Shown here one piece after another: positions 25,893 through 35,040 of a DNA stretch of 64,000 nucleotides. The stretch spans positions 1 to 64,000 of the forward strand of contig NZ_NWUW01000002.1 in NCBI RefSeq assembly GCF_002746455.1, read 5' to 3'. The notes under the pieces are model-generated. The model searched no databases, was not told the origin of the DNA, and was given only the letters and a program-made list of their open reading frames with translations. Source of the DNA: Bacillus fungorum. Its GTDB lineage: Bacteria; Bacillota; Bacilli; Bacillales; Bacillaceae_G. A program made the translations under genes and the position numbers. Numbering within the stretch: the stretch's first letter is position 1; each line of letters opens with the position of its first letter.

Positions 25893-27194
25893 ATGAACAG
25901 CAATGAAATATATGTTAGTCTTGACATCGGTACATCCAATGTTAAAGTCATCATTGGTGAAATGGTTAATGACAGCTTAAACATTATTGGTGTTGGAAAT
26001 GTAAAATCAAATGGTTTAAAGAAGGGATCGATAGTTGATATAGACGAGACTGTCCGATCAATTAAAAAAGCAATTGAACAAGCTGAGCGCATGGTGGGAA
26101 TCCACATTGAGCAAGTTGTAGTAGGTGTCAATGCAAACCAGGTACAGCTACTTCCTTGTCACGGAGTAGTCGCTGTTTCAAATGAAGATCGTGAAATCGG
26201 GAATGAAGATGTCTTACGCGTTCTAGATGCAGCACAAGTTGTGTCAATTGCTCCAGAACGTGAGTTTATTGATGTGGTACCTCGACAGTTCATTGTAGAC
26301 GGTCTTGACGAGATTAACGATCCACGCGGGATGATCGGTGTAAGATTAGAAATGGAAGGTACACTTATTACAGGATCGAGAACTTTACTACATAACCTAC
26401 TTCGTTGTGTAGAAAAAGCAGGTCTTGAAATTGTTGATATTTGTCTTCAACCTTTAGCGGCTGCAACAGTTGCTATATCTTCAGATGAAAAAAATAGAGG
26501 AGTAGCCCTTGTTGATATGGGGGGAGGATCTACAACTTTATCTATTTTTAAAGATGGAGAGTTACAAGCGACGAGTGTATTACCATTAGGTGGAGACCAT
26601 ATAACGAAGGATATTGCGATTGGGTTGAAAACTTCAACAGAAAATGCAGATCAAATTAAATTGAAATATGGACATGCTTTTTATGATACAGCATCTGAAG
26701 AAGAGATGTTTACGGTTCCTATTATGGGAAGCGATCAAACAGAACAATATTCTCAGTTGGAATTATCGGATATAATAGAGGCTCGTGTAGAGGAAATTTT
26801 AATGTTTGTTCAAGATGAAGTGCGTAAGTTAGGAGTAAAGCAAGTAGCTTCTGGTTATGTACTAACTGGTGGAATTGCTTCTATGCCAGGTGTTCTTGAT
26901 CTTGCATATGATATTTTACATGAAAATGTTCGTATAGCAACTCCTGATTATATTGGTGTGCGTGAGCCACAATATACAAGTGGAGTGGGATTAATTAAAC
27001 ATTCTTATCAAAAAGCTAAATTACGTGGGAAAAATGTGCAGGAAAAGCAAGAGCATTTTGAACCAGTACCAGCACCAACGCCGGTACAACAACAACCTGC
27101 GAAACAAAAAACTCGTAATCAAAACAATAATAATCAAAATGATGACCGTATGATGTCAAAAGTAAAACGTGTATTCCGTTATTTATGGGATTAA
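25893..27194 (+). CDS. ftsA: Cell division protein FtsA
   Basis: 433 residues, actin-like ATPase fold: phosphate 1 motif 'VSLDIGTSNVKVIIGE' (~8-23), the SHS2 (1C) domain, phosphate 2 'VALVDMGGGSTTLSIF' (~203-218) and the adenosine motif 'YVLTGGIASMPG' (~324-335). A Gln/Asn-rich linker (~385-415) ends in an amphipathic helix 'MSKVKRVFRYLWD' that tethers FtsZ filaments to the membrane. AAGGAGGTG gives strong initiation. ftsZ follows after 39 bases in the same operon. Confidence 0.97.
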   Translation: MNSNEIYVSLDIGTSNVKVIIGEMVNDSLNIIGVGNVKSNGLKKGSIVDIDETVRSIKKAIEQAERMVGIHIEQVVVGVNANQVQLLPCHGVVAVSNEDREIGNEDVLRVLDAAQVVSIAPEREFIDVVPRQFIVDGLDEINDPRGMIGVRLEMEGTLITGSRTLLHNLLRCVEKAGLEIVDICLQPLAAATVAISSDEKNRGVALVDMGGGSTTLSIFKDGELQATSVLPLGGDHITKDIAIGLKTSTENADQIKLKYGHAFYDTASEEEMFTVPIMGSDQTEQYSQLELSDIIEARVEEILMFVQDEVRKLGVKQVASGYVLTGGIASMPGVLDLAYDILHENVRIATPDYIGVREPQYTSGVGLIKHSYQKAKLRGKNVQEKQEHFEPVPAPTPVQQQPAKQKTRNQNNNNQNDDRMMSKVKRVFRYLWD

Positions 27195-27233
27195 AATTGG
27201 ACACGAAAAATGAGGTTCTAGGGGGATTTCGAC

Positions 27234-28388
27234 ATGTTAGAGTTTGATACTACTCAAGATCAATTAGCGAATATAAAAGTTATCGGTGTCGGCGGTGGCG
27301 GAAACAATGCTGTAAACCGTATGATTGAACACGGTGTACAAGGTGTAGACTTTATCGCTGTGAATACTGATGCACAAGCATTAAATCTATCAAAAGCTGA
27401 AACAAAAATGCAAATTGGTGGAAAATTAACACGTGGACTTGGTGCAGGTGCAAACCCTGAAGTAGGGAAAAAAGCTGCAGAAGAAAGTAAAGAACAGATC
27501 CAAGAAGCACTTCGTGGTGCAGATATGGTCTTCGTAACTGCTGGTATGGGCGGCGGAACTGGAACTGGTGCAGCGCCAGTTGTTGCTCAAGTTGCAAAAG
27601 AATTAGGTGCATTAACAGTTGGTGTTGTAACACGACCATTTACATTTGAAGGACGCAAGCGTGCAACACAAGCAGCATCTGGTATTGCGGCATTTAAAGA
27701 AAATGTAGACACACTTATTGTAATTCCAAACGATCGCTTATTAGAGATTGTTGATAAAAATACGCCGATGTTAGAAGCATTCCGTGAAGCGGATAACGTA
27801 TTACGTCAAGGTGTTCAAGGTATTTCTGATTTAATTGCAACACCAGGTTTAATTAACTTAGACTTCGCAGACGTAAAGACAATTATGTCTAATAGAGGTT
27901 CTGCTTTAATGGGTATTGGTTCTGGTAATGGAGAAAATCGTGCTGCTGAAGCTGCGAAAAAAGCGATTTCTAGTCCATTGTTAGAAACATCTATTGATGG
28001 AGCTCAAGGTGTTATCATGAATATTACGGGTGGAGCTAACTTAAGCTTATATGAAGTACAAGAAGCGGCAGACATTGTAGCTTCAGCTTCAGATCCAGAA
28101 GTAAATATGATCTTCGGTTCGGTTATTAATGAAGGATTAAAAGATGATATCGTTGTAACTGTAATTGCAACTGGTTTTGATGATAGCATTGCAACTCAAC
28201 CACCAAAACCAATTATCCGTCCGAATGTGAATCACACGCAACAACAGCAACAGCCAGTAGCTCAGCCTTCAAAACAACGTGAAGTAAAACGTGAAATGAA
28301 GCGTGAAGAGCCGGTTGTACATGAGCGTCATTCAGATTCAGATGATATCGATATTCCAGCATTCTTACGTAATCGTCGTAGACGATAA
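27234..28388 (+). CDS. ftsZ: Cell division GTPase FtsZ
   Basis: 384 residues. The tubulin signature 'GGGTGTG' lies at ~106-112, and the T7 loop region '[11 protein letters not shown]' at ~207-217. A Gln/Glu-rich disordered linker (~318-365) leads to the conserved C-terminal peptide '[14 protein letters not shown]', which binds FtsA, SepF and other partners. It builds the Z-ring. TAGGGGGA lies before the ATG. Two terminators follow in tandem. Confidence 0.98.
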   Translation: MLEFDTTQDQLANIKVIGVGGGGNNAVNRMIEHGVQGVDFIAVNTDAQALNLSKAETKMQIGGKLTRGLGAGANPEVGKKAAEESKEQIQEALRGADMVFVTAGMGGGTGTGAAPVVAQVAKELGALTVGVVTRPFTFEGRKRATQAASGIAAFKENVDTLIVIPNDRLLEIVDKNTPMLEAFREADNVLRQGVQGISDLIATPGLINLDFADVKTIMSNRGSALMGIGSGNGENRAAEAAKKAISSPLLETSIDGAQGVIMNITGGANLSLYEVQEAADIVASASDPEVNMIFGSVINEGLKDDIVVTVIATGFDDSIATQPPKPIIRPNVNHTQQQQQPVAQPSKQREVKREMKREEPVVHERHSDSDDIDIPAFLRNRRRR

Positions 28389-28391
28389 AAG

Positions 28392-28459
28392 AAAAGGAGC
28401 TTTCATGCTCCTTTTTTGTTTTATACAAGGAAAAGATCTGCTAAGCAGGTCTTTTTTTA
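28392..28459 (+). terminator. Tandem terminators after ftsZ
   Basis: First: AAGGAGC/GCTCCTT with T6 (28392-28418). Second: AAGATCTGC/GCAGGTCTT with T7 (28433-28459). Together they insulate ftsZ from the sporulation genes. Confidence 0.9.
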
Positions 28460-28475
28460 TTTTATCCCGTTATTT

Positions 28476-28605
28476 GCGGGGCAGTAAGACCCCGCCTCAA
28501 AATTCAGCGAAAGTAAAGAAGTTAGGTGGGGGCGGGTTGCTCCTAAAAGCCCCACTACTCAAAGTTTCACTTTATATAGTTCACTTTATATATGAGTAAA
28601 AAAGT
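28476..28605. repeat. GC-rich, repeat-like element between ftsZ and spoIIGA
   Basis: The local GC content is well above its surroundings. Hairpin GCGGGG/CCCCGC (28476-28481 with 28490-28495) and hairpin GTGGGG/CCCCAC (28526-28531 with 28550-28555) can also pair with each other through CCCGCC and GGCGGG. A 14-bp tandem duplication (TTCACTTTATATAG, 28566 and 28580) ends the element. It has the look of a B. cereus-group interspersed (bcr-type) repeat, from memory and not checked. Confidence 0.45.
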
Positions 28606-28692
28606 ATAGTATTCTATGAAACATATACTTTTATTTTTTACCGACAGATTATGTCTAGAAAGCACAAAATAACAAAAAAACACCTCCGTAAA

Positions 28693-28726
28693 TTGACACA
28701 CTTTCCTATTGGATATGCATTATACT
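28693..28726 (+). promoter_or_regulatory. spoIIG promoter with 22-bp spacer
   Basis: TTGACA (28693-28698) and TATACT (28721-28726) are separated by exactly 22 bp. This odd spacing is the mark of the Spo0A-activated, sigma-A-dependent spoIIG promoter of B. subtilis. Partial Spo0A-box-like sequences (ACCGACA at ~28639, TGTCTAGAA at ~28652) lie upstream. Confidence 0.88.
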
Positions 28727-28756
28727 AGTCTCAACTTAAAAAAAGAGGTGAATTGT

Positions 28757-29674
28757 TTGGTTGTTTACGCCGACGTTGTTTGGTTGTTAAACGCCTGCAT
28801 TGATTTTCTTTTACTTTTATTAACAGCCACCGTGTTAAAAAAGAAGATCAAAAGATGGAGGCTTGTGTTAGGGGCATTTATAGGTTCAACCATTGTTATT
28901 TTTGCCTTTACTCCTTTTGCTTCTATGATGACACATCCAACTATGAAACTACTGTACTCGTTACTTATTGTGTATACAGCATTTGGGTTTACAACGTTTA
29001 GAAATTATGCACAAGCTGTTTTTACTTTTTATTTTGTAACCTTTATGGTTGGCGGAGGACTAATGGGCACTCATTTCTTTTTGCAAACGAATGAAATGGT
29101 AAATGGATTGGTTCAATCTCAATCAATTTCTTACGGTGACCCAATTAGCTGGTTGTTTGTTGTTTTTGGTTTTCCAGTAATTTATTATTTTTCTAAAAAG
29201 CGTATTGAAAGCGTAGAGGTTACAAAAATACACTATGATCAAATTGTAAAATTGAAAATTCGATTAGCTGAAGAGGAGCTAGAACTCGCAGGTTTAATTG
29301 ATAGTGGGAACCAACTTTACGACCCGTTAACGAAAACACCCGTTATGATTATGCATATTTCATCATTAGAACATTGCTTGCCAGCATGGTTAACAGAACA
29401 AATTTATTCCAAAACAGAGATTCCTCAAATACCAGAAAATGATTCTGGGTGGGCGACGAAGTTACGTTTAATTCCTTTCCGAGCAGTAGGAGTAGAGAGT
29501 CAATTTTTATGGGCAATTAAGCCTGACAGTGTACAAATTGATCATGAAGGTAGTTCTATTGCCGTGAACAAAGTATTGATTGGATTAAATACACAACAGT
29601 TGTCAACCAATGGAGAGTATCAATGTATTGTGCATCCGAAAATGTTGGTTTCTCAAAAAATGGTAATTGCTTAA
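28757..29674 (+). CDS. spoIIGA: Sigma-E processing peptidase SpoIIGA
   Basis: 305 residues. Five membrane helices fill the first ~150 residues. The C-terminal aspartic-protease-like domain has the active-site '[10 protein letters not shown]' with Asp at ~182. It cleaves pro-sigma-E in the mother cell after a forespore signal (SpoIIR). Start is taken as TTG 28757, because AAAGAGGTG lies six bases upstream and transcription from the spoIIG promoter begins only at ~28733, which excludes an ATG at 28709. sigE follows, overlapping in untranslated sequence only. Confidence 0.93.
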
Positions 29675-29693
29675 TAATGGGAGGCGGGATAAT

Positions 29694-30413
29694 ATGATGA
29701 AATTAAAATTTTATTTAGTATACCTTTGGTATAAAGTATTGTTGAAATTAGGAATTAAGACCGATGAAATTTATTACATTGGTGGAAGTGAAGCGTTACC
29801 ACCGCCGTTAACGAAAGAAGAAGAGGAAGTTCTTTTGAATAAATTGCCAAAAGGAGATCAGGCGGCAAGGTCGTTACTGATTGAACGCAATTTACGGCTA
29901 GTCGTATATATAGCAAGAAAGTTTGAAAATACAGGGATAAATATTGAAGATTTGATTAGCATTGGAACAATCGGGCTTATTAAAGCGGTAAATACATTTA
30001 ATCCAGAAAAGAAAATAAAATTAGCAACATATGCCTCACGTTGTATCGAAAATGAAATCTTAATGCATTTGCGCCGGAATAATAAAAATCGTTCAGAAGT
30101 TTCTTTTGATGAACCGCTTAACATTGATTGGGACGGGAATGAACTTTTATTATCAGATGTATTAGGGACAGACGATGATATTATTACAAAAGATTTAGAA
30201 GCTACTGTTGATCGTCATCTTCTAATGAAAGCATTACATCAATTAAATGATCGTGAAAAACAAATTATGGAACTTCGGTTTGGGCTTGCTGGAGGAGAGG
30301 AAAAGACGCAAAAAGATGTAGCGGATATGCTTGGGATTTCACAGTCATACATTTCGCGTTTAGAAAAAAGAATCATAAAAAGATTACGAAAAGAATTTAA
30401 TAAAATGGTGTAA
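29694..30413 (+). CDS. sigE: RNA polymerase sporulation sigma factor SigE (pro-sigma-E)
   Basis: 239 residues. The first ~27 residues are the amphipathic, membrane-bound pro-sequence ('[20 protein letters not shown]'), removed by SpoIIGA. Region 2 ('[16 protein letters not shown]', '[14 protein letters not shown]') and region 4 with a helix-turn-helix ('[20 protein letters not shown]') are complete. It directs early mother-cell genes. ATG 29694 follows GGGAGGCGGG. It is co-transcribed with spoIIGA from the spoIIG promoter and ends at its own hairpin. Confidence 0.97.
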
Positions 30414-30415
30414 AG

Positions 30416-30452
30416 AATAAGACCAGCCGTTATCTAGGCTGGTCTTATTCTC
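30416..30452 (+). terminator. Terminator between sigE and sigG
   Basis: A 13-bp perfect stem (30416-30428 with 30437-30449) with an 8-base loop. The T run is poor, so read-through into sigG is plausible, as known in B. subtilis. Confidence 0.7.
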
Positions 30453-30505
30453 TTTAGTTGTATGAGGAGAGACAAATAAAATGAATAATGAAGAGAAAAC
30501 CGCGT

Positions 30506-30533
30506 GCATAAAATCCCCTTCAAAGGAAATACT
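30506..30533 (+). promoter_or_regulatory. Possible sigma-F/sigma-G promoter of sigG
   Basis: GCATA (30506-30510) and GGAAATACT (30525-30533) approach the -35 and -10 of forespore promoters with 14-15 bp between them. Transcription would begin after the upstream ATG at 30481, which supports the TTG start. Confidence 0.4.
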
Positions 30534-30570
30534 TTACACTGTACAGCAACTCCCGATAGGAGGGAACACT

Positions 30571-31350
30571 TTGACGAGAAACAAAGTAGAAATTTGCGGT
30601 GTTGATACAGCTAAACTTCCCGTACTAAAAAATGATGAAATGCGTAAATTATTTCGTGAAATGCAAAGTGGAGAGATAAGCGCAAGAGAGAAATTAGTGA
30701 ATGGAAACTTACGTCTTGTACTGAGCGTCATCCAAAGATTTAATAACAGAGGAGAATATGTTGACGATTTATTTCAAGTTGGTTGTATCGGACTTATGAA
30801 ATCCATTGATAACTTTGATTTAGGCCAAAATGTAAAATTTTCAACGTATGCTGTGCCGATGATTATTGGGGAAATACGCAGATATTTGCGTGATAACAAT
30901 CCGATTCGCGTATCTCGCTCATTACGAGATATTGCGTATAAAGCGTTACAAGTAAGAGAAAAGTTGATTGCAGAAAATTCAAAAGAACCAACAGCAATGG
31001 ATATTGCAAAAGTGCTTGAAGTAACTCATGAAGAAATTGTTTTTGCTTTAGATGCAATTCAAGATCCAGTTTCATTATTTGAGCCGATTTATAATGATGG
31101 GGGAGATCCTATCTTTGTTATGGATCAGTTAAGTGATGAAAAACAAAAGGACGAGCAGTGGGTTGAAGAGTTAGCGCTGAAAGAAGGGATGAAGCGTTTA
31201 AATGATCGTGAGAAAATGATCATTCGAAAACGTTTCTTTCAAGGAAAAACACAAATGGAAGTTGCGGAAGAAATTGGGATTTCTCAAGCGCAAGTGTCTC
31301 GTTTAGAGAAATCAGCTATTAAACAAATGAATAAGACGATTCAAGGATAA
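30571..31350 (+). CDS. sigG: Forespore sigma factor SigG
   Basis: 259 residues, starting MTRNKVEICGVDTAKLPVL like B. subtilis sigma-G. Region 2 ('RLVLSVIQRFNNRGEYVDDL'), region 3 and region 4 with 'TQMEVAEEIGISQAQVSRLE' are complete. It controls late forespore genes. Start TTG 30571 is preceded by AGGAGGG at ideal spacing. That ribosome site can pair with CTCC/TCCC at 30550-30554, and the weak TTG should keep translation low. An in-frame ATG at 30481, also behind a ribosome site (GAGGAG), would add 30 residues that match nothing in the family. Confidence 0.95.
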   Translation: MTRNKVEICGVDTAKLPVLKNDEMRKLFREMQSGEISAREKLVNGNLRLVLSVIQRFNNRGEYVDDLFQVGCIGLMKSIDNFDLGQNVKFSTYAVPMIIGEIRRYLRDNNPIRVSRSLRDIAYKALQVREKLIAENSKEPTAMDIAKVLEVTHEEIVFALDAIQDPVSLFEPIYNDGGDPIFVMDQLSDEKQKDEQWVEELALKEGMKRLNDREKMIIRKRFFQGKTQMEVAEEIGISQAQVSRLEKSAIKQMNKTIQG

Positions 31351-31379
31351 GGTTTCACCATTTATGGTGAAACCTTTTT
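31350..31379 (+). terminator. Terminator after sigG
   Basis: GGTTTCACCA/TGGTGAAACC, 10-bp stem, TTTA loop and T5. Confidence 0.9.
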
Positions 31380-31522
31380 ATATGTCATATAGTTTGTTTG
31401 CGCTCATAGTAGGGTAGCTGTGTTCATATAATGAAAATAATATGGGGTTAGTAGAGGGTGCTTCCTGTTAATGTAAGAAACAATGTTTTTTAAATTCGTC
31501 ATATATAAAGGAGAGGATGAAA

Positions 31523-31801
31523 GTGATACGAATTTCGGGGTTGCAGATGAAAGATATAATCAATGTTTCAGACGGAAAAAGACTTGGGAATATTGGAGAT
31601 ATCGAAATCGATATGAACACAGGGAAGATCGGGTCTATTATTATTTCCAAACAGGCACGTATGTTAGGGATTTTTGGGAAAGATGTAGAAATTGTAATTC
31701 CTTGGAAAGAAATTGTGAAAATTGGGGAAGATGTCATACTTGTTAGAGTAAATCCCGTTAATTCTGTAACAGAATCAATACAAACACCGACAATTTCATA
31801 A
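31523..31801 (+). CDS. ylmC: PRC-barrel protein YlmC/YmxH
   Basis: 92 residues, PRC-barrel fold of the YlmC/YmxH sporulation family ('DIINVSDGKRLGNIGDIEID', 'IVIPWKEIVKIGEDVILV'). It follows sigG, as in B. subtilis, and is predicted to be a sporulation gene of unknown role. GTG 31523 is preferred: AAAGGAG is nine bases upstream, whereas an in-frame ATG at 31517 is only three bases from the site. The choice changes only two residues. No promoter was fixed in the 135-bp gap before it. Confidence 0.85.
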   Translation: MIRISGLQMKDIINVSDGKRLGNIGDIEIDMNTGKIGSIIISKQARMLGIFGKDVEIVIPWKEIVKIGEDVILVRVNPVNSVTESIQTPTIS

Positions 31802-31918
31802 AGAATATTACAAATTCCTCTTTTTTTTCTGTTGGCATTATGAAAAAATAAAAGTATGGTAAAATAGACAGGAAGTACCATGCTTTTTTATGTTATTTTA
31901 ATTAAAAGGAGCCGCTTT

Positions 31919-32737
31919 ATGAGAGAACCATTTAAATATGTGGACGGTATACTGTATTTACAAGCGTGGAAAGAACTTGGAAACATTACTGCTGGATTTA
32001 CGACAAAAGATGGTGGGGTAAGTACGGGCTCCTTTCATGCGATGAATTTAGGATTACATGTGAATGATATCGTGGAGAACGTTCATGAAAACAGACGCAT
32101 TTTAGCAAATAAGCTACAAAAACCATTAGAAAACTGGATTTGCTCTGAACAAGTTCATGATCATCAGGTTGAAAAAGTAGGACAACAGGAAAAAGGAAGT
32201 GGCGTCTATTCATATGAAGACGGCATTTCAAAAACAGATGGCATTTATACGACTAATAATGATGTTCTTCTAACATCTTGTTACGCGGATTGTGTTCCAC
32301 TCTATTTTTATGCGCCATCACATGGTATGATAGGACTTGCGCATGCTGGATGGAAAGGGACTGTAAAAGAAATTGCAAAGGAAATGATTCAAAAATGGAA
32401 TGCTGAAGGGATTTCAAGTGATGAAATTCATGTTGCAATTGGACCAGCAATTGGATCTTGTTGTTATGTTGTTGATGATCGAGTGTTAACAGCAGCAGAG
32501 CAAGTAGTAAATGGTTCTGTCCCTTATAAAAAAATTTCTGATGGGCAGTACGCAATTAATTTAAAAGAAATTAATCGTATATTATGTGTACAAGCAGGCA
32601 TAAAAGAAGAGAATATTGTAATGTCATCTCTTTGTACAAGCTGTGAAGAACAACTATTTTTCTCTCATCGTCGTGATCAAGGTAAGACAGGGAGAATGTT
32701 GAGTTTCATAGGTTTTAAGGAGGAAGAAATCAAGTGA
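31919..32737 (+). CDS. pgeF: Peptidoglycan editing factor PgeF (YlmD/YfiH)
   Basis: 272 residues, Cu-oxidase_4/laccase-like family. Signature metal-site stretches: 'TTKDGGVSTGSF', 'EQVHDHQV', 'YADCVPLYFYAP' and 'GLAHAGWKGT'. In E. coli YfiH removes L-serine-containing precursors, keeping the peptidoglycan stem L-Ala. Its location beside the division genes fits a wall role. ATG 31919 follows AAAAGGAG; an in-frame ATG at 31880 lacks a ribosome site. A possible extended -10 (TGGTAAAAT) lies at ~31857-31865. It overlaps ylmE by four bases. Confidence 0.9.
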   Translation: MREPFKYVDGILYLQAWKELGNITAGFTTKDGGVSTGSFHAMNLGLHVNDIVENVHENRRILANKLQKPLENWICSEQVHDHQVEKVGQQEKGSGVYSYEDGISKTDGIYTTNNDVLLTSCYADCVPLYFYAPSHGMIGLAHAGWKGTVKEIAKEMIQKWNAEGISSDEIHVAIGPAIGSCCYVVDDRVLTAAEQVVNGSVPYKKISDGQYAINLKEINRILCVQAGIKEENIVMSSLCTSCEEQLFFSHRRDQGKTGRMLSFIGFKEEEIK

Positions 32738-33408
32738 CAGTACAAAAAAATTTAATAACTGTTAATGAAGCAATTAAACAATCTTGCGCACGAGCGGGAC
32801 GTTCGTTGCAAGATATTAAACTCGTTGCGGTTACAAAAACGGTAGGAATTGAAAAAACAAACGAAGTAATTGAAGCTGGAATTATTGATTTAGGTGAAAA
32901 TAGAAATGAAGGTTTCTTACAGAAGTACGAACATTTCGGTTCAAAAGTGAATTGGCATTTTATTGGATCATTACAAACGAGAAAAGTAAAAGAAATCATT
33001 AATGAAATCGATTATTTACATTCGTTAGATCGTCTTTCACTTGCAAAAGAAATTCAAAAACGTGCGGATAAGAAAGTGAAATGTTTTATTCAAGTGAAAA
33101 CATCATCTGAAGAATCAAAGCAAGGATTGGCAATAGAAGAAACCGTTCCTTTTATTCAAAGTTTGCAAGAATTGGATAAGATTGAAGTGGTTGGACTAAT
33201 GACAATGGCTCCGTTTACAGAAGAAGAGGAAGAAATCAGACGCTGTTTTAAGGAGTTACGTATGCTACAAACAGAGGTGCAGGAGCTAGAATTATTACAT
33301 GCGCCATGTAAAGAATTATCAATGGGAATGTCTAATGATTACACGATTGCAATTGAAGAAGGTGCTACATATATTCGTTTGGGGACGATTTTAGTAGGAA
33401 AAGCGTAA
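32734..33408 (+). CDS. ylmE: PLP homeostasis protein YlmE (YggS family)
   Basis: 224 residues, fold type III pyridoxal-phosphate barrel. The PLP lysine is in 'LVAVTKTVG' (~K36); '[12 protein letters not shown]', '[11 protein letters not shown]' and '[15 protein letters not shown]' are the family blocks. It binds PLP and affects amino-acid and vitamin B6 balance; it is not a racemase. The GTG at 32734 overlaps the pgeF stop (GTGA) with TAAGGAGGAAG upstream. It lies in the ylm-sepF-divIVA operon. Confidence 0.93.
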
Positions 33409-33427
33409 AAGGAAGGAGAATCTTATT

Positions 33428-33898
33428 ATGAGTTGGTCAAAAGTAAAATACTTCTTTTTTGATACACCGGAAGAAAAAGAAGCAGCTCAATATAGTTATG
33501 AAAAGGAGCAAACAGACATGAAGAAGCAGCAAGATCCGCCAGAACAACAAGATGTTACGTTTCCAAAAGCGCAACCGAAACAAAATGTTGTGAGCATTGA
33601 AACAGCAAAGCAATCTTCAAAAGTTGTTTTATTAGAACCACGCACATATTCGGAAGCGCAGGGGATTGCGGACCATTTAAAAGGTAGACGAGCTGTTGTG
33701 ATTAATTTACAACGAATGTCTACTGATCAAGCTGTACGTATCGTTGACTTTTTAAGTGGTACTGTATACGCTATAGGCGGGGACATTCAAAAAATAGGAC
33801 CGAAAACATTTATGTGTACGCCTGAAAATGTAGATATTGTTGGTGCAATTTCAGAGTTATTCGGTGAAGAAGAAGACACAAATATAAAGAGGTGGTAA
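33428..33898 (+). CDS. sepF: Cell division protein SepF (YlmF)
   Basis: 156 residues. An N-terminal amphipathic membrane-binding helix ('[11 protein letters not shown]') is followed by a Gln/Pro-rich linker (~25-65) and the DUF552 domain (~68-150: '[20 protein letters not shown]', '[20 protein letters not shown]'). SepF forms rings that align FtsZ bundles and anchors them to the membrane, partly redundant with FtsA. GGAAGGAG precedes the ATG. Confidence 0.96.
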
Positions 33899-33904
33899 TA
33901 CGCC

Positions 33905-34168
33905 ATGGATACAGTTTTAAGGATTTTAGTTACTGCTATCGAGATTTACTCGTGGGCACTTATTATTTACATTCTCCTATCATGGTTCCCAGGTGCAAAG
34001 GAATCAACTTTCGGAGATTTTCTTGCGCGTATTTGTGAACCGTATTTAGAACCATTTCGCAGGTTTATTCCGCCGCTTGGTATGATTGATATCTCACCAC
34101 TCATTGCGATTTTTGCGTTGAGACTTGCTACAAGTGGTTTAGTAACTTTATTTGGCTATTTCTTATAG
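33905..34168 (+). CDS. ylmG: YggT-family membrane protein YlmG
   Basis: 87 residues with two membrane helices (~5-26 and ~60-85) joined by the family motif '[22 protein letters not shown]'-type segment. Members occur beside sepF in most Firmicutes and have been linked to division or osmotic adaptation; the biochemical role is unknown. The gene begins six bases after the sepF stop and ends 15 bases before ylmH. Confidence 0.93.
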   Translation: MDTVLRILVTAIEIYSWALIIYILLSWFPGAKESTFGDFLARICEPYLEPFRRFIPPLGMIDISPLIAIFALRLATSGLVTLFGYFL

Positions 34169-34183
34169 TAAGAGGTTAAATAC

Positions 34184-34951
34184 ATGAGCATCTATGAACA
34201 TTTCAGACCTGATGAAGAGGTCTTTGTGGATAAAGTGTTAGAGTGGAAGCGAGCAGCAGAGTACCATCAAGTGAAATTAACAGATTTCCTTGATCCGAGG
34301 CAACAACAAATTGTCACTATGGTAATAGGGCAAGGGGATGTTGCTGTGCAATTTGATGGTGCAACGCCGCATGCAGAGCGTAAAAGAGCACTCATTTATC
34401 CGGACTATCTAGTAGTAAATGAAGAGGAATTTCAAGTAGAAGTATTGGAAATTGACTATCCTTCCAAGTTTTATACGCTAGAGCATAGGCAAATATTAGG
34501 TACATTTATGTCTCTTGGTTTAACGAGAGAAAAATGTGGTGATATTTTGCTTCAAGAAGATCGTGCCCAAATTGTAGTTGCGAAAGAAGTTGTATCTTAT
34601 ATTGAGATGAACTTACAATTGATAGGGAAAGTGAAAGTCTCCTTATCACCAGTGCAAGGAGAAAAAATTCTACAGATGCAAGAAACGTGGGGAGAGAAAT
34701 CTGGAACGGTTTCTTCACTTCGTTTAGATGTTATGTTAGCTGAAATGTTACATATATCCAGACAAAAAGTACAACCTTTTATAAAAAATGGTTTAGTAAA
34801 AGTGAATTGGAAAACAGTGGAGCAAACCTCTTATGAATGTTATCCAGGAGATGTTTTTTCAGTGAGAGGATATGGACGAAGTAAATTGTTTTCTGTAGAA
34901 GGTAGAACAAAGCGCGACAAATGGAGAATTTTGTATGGTATACTAAAATGA
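34184..34951 (+). CDS. ylmH: S4-domain RNA-binding protein YlmH (RqcP)
   Basis: 255 residues with a C-terminal S4 domain (~180-240: 'LRLDVMLAEMLHISRQKVQPF', 'NGLVKVNWKTVEQTS'). B. subtilis YlmH is a homologue of RqcP and helps add alanine tails on stalled 50S subunits together with RqcH; rqcH is also in this window (56,067-57,776). The N-terminal half has no named domain. TAAGAGG is upstream. It is the gene before divIVA, as in B. subtilis. Confidence 0.92.
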   Translation: MSIYEHFRPDEEVFVDKVLEWKRAAEYHQVKLTDFLDPRQQQIVTMVIGQGDVAVQFDGATPHAERKRALIYPDYLVVNEEEFQVEVLEIDYPSKFYTLEHRQILGTFMSLGLTREKCGDILLQEDRAQIVVAKEVVSYIEMNLQLIGKVKVSLSPVQGEKILQMQETWGEKSGTVSSLRLDVMLAEMLHISRQKVQPFIKNGLVKVNWKTVEQTSYECYPGDVFSVRGYGRSKLFSVEGRTKRDKWRILYGILK

Positions 34952-35040
34952 TTGGTTTTTTAGAAGGAAATCCTCCTATTTTGTCGAAGAAAAGATATAA
35001 TTGAAAGAGGAAATTTAGATAACTACTTGGAGGTGGCGTT

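Noticed and set aside
28303..28599. 98-codon frame from the end of ftsZ through the GC-rich element
   Set aside because: It crosses two terminators and the repeat element and lacks a ribosome site.
28709..28756. ATG start for spoIIGA at 28709
   Set aside because: It lies upstream of the expected transcription start of the spoIIG promoter.
31483..31746. 87-codon frame overlapping ylmC
   Set aside because: Composition is unlike a protein family and ylmC is conserved in the other frame.
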